Source: Citrobacter amalonaticus (GTDB lineage Bacteria > Pseudomonadota > Gammaproteobacteria > Enterobacterales > Enterobacteriaceae). Taken from it: DNA of 64,000 nucleotides. Shown here piece after piece: positions 55,791 through 64,000 of the stretch (the stretch's first letter is position 1; every line of letters begins with the position of its first letter). A program made the translations under genes and the position numbers. The DNA is taken from contig NZ_AP024585.1 of NCBI RefSeq assembly GCF_018323885.1, positions 1,736,001-1,800,000 of the forward strand, read 5' to 3'. The notes under the pieces were generated by a model. The model did not search any database and was not told the origin of the DNA. It was given only the letters and a program-made list of their open reading frames with translations.

Positions 55791-57023
55791 ATGTCGTTGC
55801 CGTACCTCTCACTTACGGATGCCCGTAACCTTCATCTCGCCGCCCAGGGATTGTTAAAAAAACCACGTCGTCGCGCGTTGGCAAGCGATATCCTGCCGAC
55901 GATTACCCGTATGTCGCTACTACAAATCGATACCATCAATATTGTCGCCCGCAGTCCCTACCTTGTGTTGTTCAGTCGACTGGGCAATTACACCCCACAG
56001 TGGCTGGATGATGCGTTGGCGCAGGGTGAACTGATGGAGTACTGGGCCCATGAGGCCTGTTTCCTGCCGCGTAGTGATTTTACGCTGATACGCCACCGGA
56101 TGCTGGCACCTGAAAAAATGGGCTGGAAGTACCAGGCGGCGTGGATGGAAGAGCATGCCGGCGAAATTGAGCAACTGTTGCAGCATATTCATCAAAATGG
56201 ACCGGTACGCTCGGCTGACTTTGAGCATCCGCGTAAAGGCAACAGCGGCTGGTGGGACTGGAAGCCGCACAAGCTGCATCTGGAAGGGTTGTTTACGGCA
56301 GGAAAAGTGATGGTGATTGAGCGTCGCAATTTCCAGCGCGTGTACGATCTCACTCATCGCGTGATGCCACACTGGGATGATGAACGCGATTTGCTACCCC
56401 GGGCGCAAGCAGAATCTGTCATGCTGGACAACAGTGCGCGCAGCCTGGGTATTTTTCGTGAGCAGTGGCTGGCAGATTACTACCGCCTGAAACGTCCTGA
56501 GTTACAAAACTGGCGCGACGTGCGGGCTGAACAGCAGTACATCATTCCGGTAGAGGTCGAAAAACTTGGTCGGCTGTGGTTGCATGCGGATTTGCTGCCG
56601 CTACTTGAACAGGCACAGGCAGGCAAGCTGACAGCGACGCATAGCGCGGTACTGTCGCCGTTTGATCCGGTGGTTTGGGATCGCAAACGTGCGGAGCAAC
56701 TGTTCGATTTCAGCTATCGGCTGGAGTGCTACACGCCAGCCCCAAAGCGCCAGTATGGTTATTTTGTCCTGCCTTTACTGCACCGGGGTCAGTTGGTGGG
56801 GCGGATGGACGCCAAAATGCACCGTAAGACGGGCGTACTGGAAGTGATTTCTCTCTATCTGCAAGAAGGCGTAAAGCCAGGAGTGACGCTGCAAAATGGG
56901 CTACAGCAGGCGATAACCGATTTTGCCCGCTGGCAGAATGCCGTTCGCGTGACGCTCGGCCGCTGTCCGGCAGGGATATTTACGCAATGTCGACAGGGGT
57001 GGGAAATAGACGCAGTCGCATGA
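55791..57023 (+). CDS. ycaQ: DNA glycosylase YcaQ (interstrand crosslink repair)
   Basis: This 410-residue HTH_42/AlkZ-like glycosylase, about the E. coli length, unhooks N7-alkylated interstrand crosslinks. The winged-helix tandem spans the first 260 residues (LPTITRMSLLQIDTINIVARS, FLPRSDF). The QxQ/QxD catalytic motif region is expected in the first third (LLQID). The C-terminal beta domain includes LSPFDPVVWDRKRAEQLF and YFVLPLLHRGQLVGRMDAK. GAGG lies 8 nt before the ATG. It is the same glycosylase family as Streptomyces AlkZ, which protects producers from azinomycin. Confidence 0.92.
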   Translation: MSLPYLSLTDARNLHLAAQGLLKKPRRRALASDILPTITRMSLLQIDTINIVARSPYLVLFSRLGNYTPQWLDDALAQGELMEYWAHEACFLPRSDFTLIRHRMLAPEKMGWKYQAAWMEEHAGEIEQLLQHIHQNGPVRSADFEHPRKGNSGWWDWKPHKLHLEGLFTAGKVMVIERRNFQRVYDLTHRVMPHWDDERDLLPRAQAESVMLDNSARSLGIFREQWLADYYRLKRPELQNWRDVRAEQQYIIPVEVEKLGRLWLHADLLPLLEQAQAGKLTATHSAVLSPFDPVVWDRKRAEQLFDFSYRLECYTPAPKRQYGYFVLPLLHRGQLVGRMDAKMHRKTGVLEVISLYLQEGVKPGVTLQNGLQQAITDFARWQNAVRVTLGRCPAGIFTQCRQGWEIDAVA

Positions 57024-57074
57024 GCGAGTATGATAAGATCTCTGCATTCATTACCCGGTCCATCTGGAGGAACT

Positions 57075-58000
<926 letters not shown>

Positions 58001-58007
58001 TTTTCTT

Positions 58008-58043
58008 TACGACACTCCGCTCTTTAGTGAGAGGAGTGTCGTA
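58008..58043 (+). terminator. Long hairpin after kdsB
   Basis: Perfect 11-bp arms TACGACACTCC (58008-58018) and GGAGTGTCGTA (58033-58043) enclose a 14-nt loop that can pair further (CTC/GAG). No T-run follows, so it may be a weak terminator or an mRNA 3'-end structure. ycbJ begins 110 bp later. Confidence 0.6.
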
Positions 58044-58152
58044 CCGTTACGATTTTCCACGCTTTTTCTTTTCAACAATTGATCTCATCCGGGTGACATC
58101 CGTCGGTGTGGCGCTCATTATAAAAGCAGTAGCTTTTATGAGGGCAATCTGA

Positions 58153-59046
58153 ATGGAACAGCTGCGCGCCGAATTAAGTCATTTACTGGGCGAAAAACTG
58201 AGCCGCATTGAATGCGTGAATGAAAAAGTCGACACAGCACTGTGGTCGCTCTATGACAGCCAGGGCAACCCAATGCCGCTGATGGCCCAAAGTTTCACCA
58301 CGCCGGGGGTCGCGCAACAACTGGCCTGGAAAACCACCATGTTAGCGCGTAGCGGCACCGTGCGAATGCCGGTCATTTATGGGGTGATGACTCACGATGA
58401 ACATCCCGGTCCGGATGTCTTACTGCTGGAACGTCTGCGTGGCGTCCCCGTTGAAGCGCCGGCCCGGACGCCGGAGCGTTGGGAGCAGCTCAAAGATCAG
58501 ATTGTCGAAGGGTTACTGGCCTGGCACCGCCAGGATAGCCGGGGGTGTGTCGGTGCGGTGGACAATACGCAGGAGAATATCTGGCCTTCCTGGTATCGTC
58601 AGCGGGTTGAGGTGCTCTGGAGTACGCTCAGTCAGTTCAACAACACCGGGCTAACCATGCAGGATAAGCGCATTCTGTTTCGCACCCGCGAATGTCTGCC
58701 CGCGCTGTTTGACGGCTTTAACGACAACTGTGTGCTGGTGCATGGCAATTTTAGTCTGCGCAGCATGTTAAAAGACGCCCGGAGCGACCAGCTTCTGGCG
58801 ATGGTGGGGCCTGGTATTATGCTCTGGGCACCACGGGAGTACGAACTGTTCCGGCTGGTAGATAACACGCTGGCGGAAGGACTACTCTGGCACTACCTGC
58901 AACGCGCGCCAGTGGCGGAATCGTTCATCTGGCGGCGTTGGTTATACGTGTTATGGGATGAAGTGGCGCAACTGGTCAATACCGGGCGCTTTAACCGATC
59001 TCATTTTGATCTCGCTGCGAAATCACTCCTGCCCTGGCTCGCCTGA
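58153..59046 (+). CDS. ycbJ: Uncharacterised kinase-like protein YcbJ
   Basis: This 297-residue protein has the E. coli YcbJ length. It has the outline of an aminoglycoside phosphotransferase/choline kinase-like fold: VPVEAPARTPERWEQLKDQIVEGLLAWH resembles the region before the catalytic loop, and VLVHGNFSLRSML occupies the place of the HGDLHxxN catalytic loop. The loop is altered (HGNF with no Asp at the usual place), so kinase activity is doubtful. No function is known. Its last 24 bp overlap the convergent elyC. Confidence 0.85.
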   Translation: MEQLRAELSHLLGEKLSRIECVNEKVDTALWSLYDSQGNPMPLMAQSFTTPGVAQQLAWKTTMLARSGTVRMPVIYGVMTHDEHPGPDVLLLERLRGVPVEAPARTPERWEQLKDQIVEGLLAWHRQDSRGCVGAVDNTQENIWPSWYRQRVEVLWSTLSQFNNTGLTMQDKRILFRTRECLPALFDGFNDNCVLVHGNFSLRSMLKDARSDQLLAMVGPGIMLWAPREYELFRLVDNTLAEGLLWHYLQRAPVAESFIWRRWLYVLWDEVAQLVNTGRFNRSHFDLAAKSLLPWLA

Positions 59047-59802
59047 CGAGCCTTTCAACCGCTGCCAGACTCTCCCCAGCGTCTCGTAGCTTGCGCGATC
59101 GCTATGCATCAACCAGACGGGAGAGGGGATTGCCCGCTCCCACGGATTCAACGGGGAATCGATAGCCAGTTGATTCGCCGGAGCCGGCAGCGGATTTAAC
59201 CCTGCCTGCTGAAAGAAAATCATTGCTCGCGGCAGATGAGAGGCTGAAGTGACCAGCAGGAATGGCGCGTCGCCGATAGCCTGCTTCACGGCAGCGGCTT
59301 CTTCCTCCGTATCCTTAGGCTTGTCGAGTGTGATGATATCCTCTTCCGGCACCCCCAGCGATTGCGCCACCCGTGCGCCAACTTCTGCCGTACTCACCGG
59401 ATTGGTTTTGGCATTCGCGCCGGTAAAAATCAATTTCGAACCCGGGTTAGCCCGCCACAGACGTATTCCCTCATTTAGACGCGGCAAACTGTTGTTGATC
59501 AGGTTAGAACTGGGCGCCCACTGCGGGTTCCAGGTATAGCCGCCGCCTAACACGACGATGTATTCAACTTTCTGCGTATCCTGCCAGGTGGGGTAGCTAT
59601 TTTCTATCGGGCGCAGCAGATGGTCTGCAACGGGTTGCAGGCTGAGCAGGAACAGTACCAGCCAACTGAGGCTGATAAATACCTTGCCGGTTTTCTGAAA
59701 ACGGCTAAACCACAGCAGTGCCAGACCGATACCCATCATCAAGAGCAGAAAAGGGAGAGGCAACAGCATGCCGCCAATCACTTTCTTCAGCGTAAAAAGC
59801 AT
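59023..59802 (-). CDS. elyC: Envelope biogenesis factor ElyC (YcbC)
   Basis: This 259-residue inner-membrane protein has two N-terminal helices (about 10-32 and 40-58) and a periplasmic DUF218 domain beginning at YIVVLGGGYTWNPQ. The domain carries GANAKTNPVSTAEVGARVAQ and the VTSASHLPRAMIFF motif. ElyC supports peptidoglycan synthesis at low temperature and affects the undecaprenyl carrier supply and enterobacterial common antigen. The length is the same as E. coli. It is convergent with ycbJ (24-bp overlap) and divergent from cmoM. Confidence 0.93.
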   Translation of the reverse strand: MLFTLKKVIGGMLLPLPFLLLMMGIGLALLWFSRFQKTGKVFISLSWLVLFLLSLQPVADHLLRPIENSYPTWQDTQKVEYIVVLGGGYTWNPQWAPSSNLINNSLPRLNEGIRLWRANPGSKLIFTGANAKTNPVSTAEVGARVAQSLGVPEEDIITLDKPKDTEEEAAAVKQAIGDAPFLLVTSASHLPRAMIFFQQAGLNPLPAPANQLAIDSPLNPWERAIPSPVWLMHSDRASYETLGRVWQRLKGSSGEPGQE

Positions 59803-59937
59803 CCTTTTTGGTTCCTTTTTTGACCATACAGCAGAAGAATAATCGTGATATTACACCAGAGAGGTTCATTCTCCGCGCGGGTGTGACAAAATAGCGGTTT
59901 TATCAGAGAACAGCTAAGCCAGCCTGTGGAGAGCCCG

Positions 59938-60717
59938 ATGCGGGATCGCAATTTTGATGACATTGCTGAGAAGTTTTCCCGTAATATTTACGGCACCACA
60001 AAAGGGCAGCTAAGGCAGGCTATCCTGTGGCAGGATCTCGACCTTATTCTGACAGACTTCGGCGCGCAACCACTTCGTGTGCTGGACGCTGGCGGCGGTG
60101 AAGGACAAACGGCCATTAAAATGGCAGAACGTGGTCATCACGTGACGTTGTGTGACGTCTCCGGTGAGATGATCGCCCGTGCGCAACGGGCGGCAGAAGC
60201 CAAAGGTGTGAGCCACAACATGCATTTTATACAATGCGCTGCTCAGGACGTCGCTTCGCATTTGGAAAGCTCCGTTGATCTGATATTGTTTCACGCTGTG
60301 CTGGAGTGGGTCGCCGATCCGGTCAGCGTGTTAGAGACCCTTTGGTCGGTATTGCGTCCCGGTGGCGTACTGTCATTAATGTTCTACAATGCCAACGGCC
60401 TGTTGATGCATAACATGGTGGCGGGGAACTTTGACTACGTGCAGATAGGGATGCCCAAACGTAAGAAGCGTACCCTTTCACCAGACTATCCGCGTGAGCC
60501 AGGAGAGGTTTACCAGTGGCTGGAACAGATGGGCTGGCAGATCACCGGGAAAACCGGGGTGCGCGTGTTTCATGATTATCTGCGTGAGAAACATCAGCAG
60601 CGTGACTGTTATGAGATATTGCTTGAATTAGAAACGCGTTACTGTCGCCTGGAGCCGTATGTCAGCCTGGGTCGTTACATTCACGTCACCGCGCGTAAAC
60701 CGCAGATGCAAGGATAA
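59938..60717 (+). CDS. cmoM: tRNA 5-carboxymethoxyuridine methyltransferase CmoM
   Basis: This 259-residue class I SAM methyltransferase was formerly called SmtA. Motif I is VLDAGGGEGQTAIKMAERGH (about 48-67). The post-motif HAVLEWVADP and LRPGGVLSLMFYN are also present. It makes the methyl ester mcmo5U at wobble position 34 of several tRNAs. The ATG at 59938 gives the E. coli-like start MRDRNFDDIAEKFSRN; a GTG four codons earlier is possible but less suitable. It is the first gene of the cmoM-mukF-mukE-mukB operon, 3 bp ahead of mukF. Confidence 0.96.
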   Translation: MRDRNFDDIAEKFSRNIYGTTKGQLRQAILWQDLDLILTDFGAQPLRVLDAGGGEGQTAIKMAERGHHVTLCDVSGEMIARAQRAAEAKGVSHNMHFIQCAAQDVASHLESSVDLILFHAVLEWVADPVSVLETLWSVLRPGGVLSLMFYNANGLLMHNMVAGNFDYVQIGMPKRKKRTLSPDYPREPGEVYQWLEQMGWQITGKTGVRVFHDYLREKHQQRDCYEILLELETRYCRLEPYVSLGRYIHVTARKPQMQG

Positions 60718-60720
60718 CCT

Positions 60721-62043
60721 ATGAGTGAATTTTCCCAGACAGTCCCCGAACTGGTTGCCTGGGCCAGAAAAAATGACTTCTCTATCTCGCTGCCGGTAGA
60801 CCGACTCTCGTTTCTGCTGGCGGTGGCCACGCTGAATGGCGAGCGCCTGGACGGTGAGATGAGTGAAGGCGAACTGGTGGATGCGTTCCGCCATGTAAGT
60901 GATGCGTTTGAGCAAACCAGCGAAACCATTGGCGTGCGCGCGAACAATGCGATCAACGATATGGTGCGTCAACGTCTGCTGAACCGCTTTACCAGTGAGC
61001 AGGCAGAAGGGAACGCGATTTATCGTTTGACGCCGCTCGGCATTGGCATTACCGATTACTATATTCGCCAACGTGAATTTTCCACGCTGCGTCTGTCAAT
61101 GCAGTTGTCGATCGTGGCGGGTGAGCTCAAGCGCGCGGCGGATGCCGCCGATGAGGGCGGCGATGAGTTCCACTGGCATCGCAACGTCTATGCGCCACTC
61201 AAGTATTCGGTCGCTGAGATTTTCGACAGTATCGATCTGACTCAGCGCATCATGGATGAACAGCAGCAGCAGGTGAAAGATGATATCGCGCAACTGCTGA
61301 ATAAAGACTGGCGCGCGGCGATTTCGAGCTGTGAACTGCTACTGTCAGAAACCTCCGGCACTCTGCGCGAGTTGCAGGATACGCTGGAAGCGGCAGGCGA
61401 TAAATTGCAGGCCAATTTGCTGCGTATCCAGGATGCGACGCTGGCTCATGACGATCTGCATTTTGTTGATCGCCTGGTGTTTGACCTGCAAAGCAAGCTC
61501 GATCGTATTATCAGCTGGGGTCAGCAGTCGATCGATCTGTGGATTGGCTATGACCGCCACGTTCACAAATTTATCCGTACCGCCATCGATATGGATAAAA
61601 ACCGCGTCTTTGCCCAGCGCTTACGTCAGTCGGTACAGACCTATTTTGACGAGCCGTGGGCGCTGACCTATGCCAACGCCGATCGTCTGCTGGATATGCG
61701 TGACGAAGAGATGGCGCTGCGTGATGAAGAGGTCACCGGGGAACTTCCGCCGGATTTAGAGTACGAAGAGTTTAACGAGATCCGCGAACAGCTGGCGGCG
61801 ATTATCGAAGGCCAACTGGCTATCTATAAATCGAAAGAGACGCCGTTAGATCTCGGTCTGGTAGTGCGCGAGTATCTTGCGCAATACCCGCGTGCGCGTC
61901 ACTTTGACGTCGCGCGCATTGTTATCGATCAGGCGGTACGTCTTGGCGTAGCGCAAGCAGACTTCACCGGACTGCCAGCCAAATGGCAGCCGATTAATGA
62001 TTACGGAGCCAAGGTACAGGCGCATGTCATTGACAAATATTGA
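60721..62043 (+). CDS. mukF: Chromosome partition protein MukF (kleisin)
   Basis: This 440-residue kleisin of the MukBEF condensin has an N-terminal winged-helix dimerisation domain (about 1-115), a helical middle region that binds MukB necks and MukE, and a C-terminal winged helix that caps the MukB head. It overlaps mukE by 20 bp and follows cmoM with only 3 bp. The length and sequence equal E. coli MukF. Confidence 0.98.
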   Translation: MSEFSQTVPELVAWARKNDFSISLPVDRLSFLLAVATLNGERLDGEMSEGELVDAFRHVSDAFEQTSETIGVRANNAINDMVRQRLLNRFTSEQAEGNAIYRLTPLGIGITDYYIRQREFSTLRLSMQLSIVAGELKRAADAADEGGDEFHWHRNVYAPLKYSVAEIFDSIDLTQRIMDEQQQQVKDDIAQLLNKDWRAAISSCELLLSETSGTLRELQDTLEAAGDKLQANLLRIQDATLAHDDLHFVDRLVFDLQSKLDRIISWGQQSIDLWIGYDRHVHKFIRTAIDMDKNRVFAQRLRQSVQTYFDEPWALTYANADRLLDMRDEEMALRDEEVTGELPPDLEYEEFNEIREQLAAIIEGQLAIYKSKETPLDLGLVVREYLAQYPRARHFDVARIVIDQAVRLGVAQADFTGLPAKWQPINDYGAKVQAHVIDKY

Positions 62044-62728
62044 ACAAGTGATGCCGGTTAAGCTGGCGCAGGCGCTGGCGAATCCGTTATTTCCGGCGCT
62101 GGATAGCGCATTACGTTCAGGCCGCCACATTGGTCTGGATGAACTGGATAATCATGCCTTTTTGATGGACTTTCAGGACTATCTGGAAGAGTTTTACAGC
62201 CGCTATAACGTGGAGCTGATCCGCGCGCCGGAAGGTTTCTTCTACCTGCGTCCGCGTTCAACGACCATTATCCCGCGTTCCGTGTTGTCTGAACTGGACA
62301 TGATGGTCGGTAAAATTCTCTGCTACCTCTACCTCAGTCCGGAGCGGCTGGCGAACGAGGGGATTTTCACTCAGCAGGAGTTGTACGACGAGCTGCTGAC
62401 GCTGGCTGACGAAGCCAAACTGTTGAAGCTGGTGAATAACCGCTCAACCGGCTCCGACGTCGACCGCCAGAAGTTACAGGAAAAAATGCGCTCGTCATTA
62501 AACCGTCTTCGCCGTTTAGGCATGGTGTGGTTTATGGGGCATGACAGCAGCAAATTCCGCATTACGGAATCGGTGTTCCGCTTTGGCGCGGATGTACGAA
62601 CGGGTGACGACCCGCGCGAAGCGCAGCGTCGCCTGATCCGCGATGGCGAAGCGATGCCGGTCGAAAACCACCTGCAGCTCAATGATGAGACCGAAGAGAA
62701 TCAGCCGGACAGTGGAGAAGAAGAATAA
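62024..62728 (+). CDS. mukE: Chromosome partition protein MukE (kite subunit)
   Basis: This 234-residue tandem winged-helix kite protein binds MukF and DNA. The start [20 protein letters not shown] at 62024, inside the end of mukF, matches E. coli apart from two residues. The acidic tail ([14 protein letters not shown]) is conserved. The stop TAA shares its last base with the mukB ATG (TAATG), which couples their translation. Confidence 0.98.
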   Translation: MSLTNIEQVMPVKLAQALANPLFPALDSALRSGRHIGLDELDNHAFLMDFQDYLEEFYSRYNVELIRAPEGFFYLRPRSTTIIPRSVLSELDMMVGKILCYLYLSPERLANEGIFTQQELYDELLTLADEAKLLKLVNNRSTGSDVDRQKLQEKMRSSLNRLRRLGMVWFMGHDSSKFRITESVFRFGADVRTGDDPREAQRRLIRDGEAMPVENHLQLNDETEENQPDSGEEE

Positions 62729-64000
62729 TGATTGAACGCGGTAAATTTCGCTCACTAACGCTGATTAACTGGAACGGTTTCTTTGCCCGTACCTTTGACC
62801 TGGATGAACTGGTTACCACGCTTTCCGGGGGGAATGGCGCGGGGAAATCCACTACCATGGCGGCGTTCGTCACGGCGCTAATCCCGGATTTAACCCTGCT
62901 GCACTTCCGTAACACCACGGAAGCAGGCGCGACCAGCGGCTCACGCGACAAAGGTCTGCACGGTAAGCTGAAAGCGGGTGTCTGTTATTCGATGCTCGAT
63001 ACGATCAACTCGCGCCATCAGCGCGTGGTGGTGGGTGTGCGCTTGCAGCAGGTTGCCGGACGCGACCGTAAAGTCGATATCAAACCGTTTGCCATTCAGG
63101 GACTGCCGATGTCTGTGCAGCCTACGCAACTGGTGACGGAGACGCTGAACGAACGTCAGGCGCGCGTCCTGCCGTTAACGGAGCTGAAAGAAAAGCTCGA
63201 CGCGATGGAAGGCGTGCAGTTTAAGCAGTTCAACTCGATCACCGATTACCATTCGCTGATGTTTGATCTGGGCCTCATCGCCCGTCGTCTGCGCTCTGCG
63301 TCTGACCGTAGTAAATTCTATCGCCTGATTGAAGCCTCGCTGTACGGTGGGATTTCCAGCGCGATCACCCGGTCTCTGCGCGACTACCTGTTGCCGGAAA
63401 ACAGCGGGGTGCGTAAGGCGTTCCAGGATATGGAAGCTGCGCTGCGGGAAAACCGCCTGACGCTGGAAGCCATTCGCGTTACCCAGTCCGATCGCGATCT
63501 GTTTAAACACCTGATTAGCGAAGCCACCAACTATGTGGCGGCGGACTATATGCGTCACGCCAATGAGCGCCGGATCCACCTCGATAAAGCGCTGGAATTC
63601 CGTCGCGAATTGTACACGTCGCGCAAACAACTGGCGGCCGAGCAGTATAAACACGTCGACATGGCGCGTGAGTTGGGCGAGCACAACGGTGCGGAAGGCG
63701 ATCTCGAAGCCGATTATCAGGCGGCAAGCGATCACCTGAACCTGGTGCAAACCGCGCTACGCCAGCAGGAAAAAATTGAACGTTATGAAGCGGATCTCGA
63801 CGAGTTGCAGATCCGTCTCGAAGAACAAAATGAAGTGGTCGCAGAAGCTGCCGATCGTCAGGAAGAGAACGAAGCGCGCGCCGAAGCTGCCGAGCTGGAA
63901 GTGGATGAGTTGAAAAGCCAACTGGCGGACTACCAGCAGGCGCTGGACGTTCAACAGACCCGCGCCATCCAGTACAACCAGGCGATCTCGGCGCTGGAAC
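62728..64000 (+). CDS. mukB: Chromosome partition protein MukB, 5' part
   Basis: This open reading frame runs off the window end, with 424 codons visible of the roughly 1486 in E. coli MukB. The start [20 protein letters not shown] follows mukE by overlap. Walker A is GGNGAGKS at residues 34-41. The N-terminal head continues to about residue 330, followed by the start of the first coiled-coil arm with Glu/Ala/Leu-rich heptads ([19 protein letters not shown]). MukB is the SMC-like ATPase that extrudes DNA loops and works with MatP and topoisomerase IV. Confidence 0.98.
   Translation, partial: MIERGKFRSLTLINWNGFFARTFDLDELVTTLSGGNGAGKSTTMAAFVTALIPDLTLLHFRNTTEAGATSGSRDKGLHGKLKAGVCYSMLDTINSRHQRVVVGVRLQQVAGRDRKVDIKPFAIQGLPMSVQPTQLVTETLNERQARVLPLTELKEKLDAMEGVQFKQFNSITDYHSLMFDLGLIARRLRSASDRSKFYRLIEASLYGGISSAITRSLRDYLLPENSGVRKAFQDMEAALRENRLTLEAIRVTQSDRDLFKHLISEATNYVAADYMRHANERRIHLDKALEFRRELYTSRKQLAAEQYKHVDMARELGEHNGAEGDLEADYQAASDHLNLVQTALRQQEKIERYEADLDELQIRLEEQNEVVAEAADRQEENEARAEAAELEVDELKSQLADYQQALDVQQTRAIQYNQAISALE

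Overview
This is a chromosomal window from an enteric bacterium of the Escherichia/Salmonella/Citrobacter group. Almost every protein reads as a close full-length counterpart of an E. coli K-12 protein, and the order hcr-hcp-lysO-aqpZ-ybjD-ybjX-macAB-cspD-clpSA-serW-infA-aat-cydDC-trxB-lrp-ftsK-lolA-rarA-serS-dmsABC-ycaC-ycaD-pflA-pflB-focA-ycaO-ycaP-serC-aroA-ycaL-cmk-rpsA-ihfB-ycaI-msbA-lpxK-ycaQ-ycaR-kdsB-ycbJ-elyC-cmoM-mukFEB is the 20-minute region of the E. coli map. It is not K-12. A pirin/LysR pair sits between serW and infA, the K-12 genes ycaM-ycaN-ycaK are absent between ycaD and pflA, and the serW tRNA is followed by tandem repeats. A Citrobacter-like species is my best guess from recall; the genus is not proven by the sequence.

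Layout. 1-9.8 kb: anaerobic nitrosative defence (hcp, start of hcr), lysine export, water channel, an OLD-type nuclease, ybjX and the MacAB efflux pump. 9.8-21.6 kb: the N-degron proteolysis genes clpS, clpA and aat, interleaved with cspD, serW, the pirin/LysR island and infA; then the CydDC exporter and thioredoxin reductase. 21.6-30.2 kb: lrp, ftsK, lolA, rarA and serS. 30.2-43.9 kb: anaerobic energy metabolism (DMSO reductase, pyruvate formate-lyase with its activase, formate channel FocA) with ycaC, ycaD, ycaO and ycaP. 44-54.8 kb: serC-aroA, ycaL, cmk-rpsA-ihfB, the ComEC-like ycaI and msbA-lpxK. 54.8-64 kb: ycaQ, ycaR-kdsB, ycbJ, elyC, cmoM and the MukFEB condensin operon, with mukB cut by the window end.

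Themes. Several operons respond to oxygen and nitrogen oxides, and FNR-, NarL- and NsrR-like sites can be read at hcp, dmsA and focA-pfl. A PhoP-type box lies between ybjX and macA, and a LexA box lies ahead of ftsK. Envelope and LPS assembly genes (lolA, msbA, lpxK, kdsB, elyC) sit beside cell-division and chromosome-segregation genes (ftsK, mukFEB).

The most unusual structure is at 13.1-13.6 kb. tRNA-Ser(GGA) is followed on its own strand by two near-identical 176-bp units. Each ends with a copy of the last 19 nt of the tRNA, each carries an intrinsic terminator, and a third, different terminator closes the array. The architecture closely resembles the tyrT/rtT repeats of E. coli but is attached to a serine tRNA. 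The rest of the window is conserved core genome, and I see no phage, IS element or CRISPR array.
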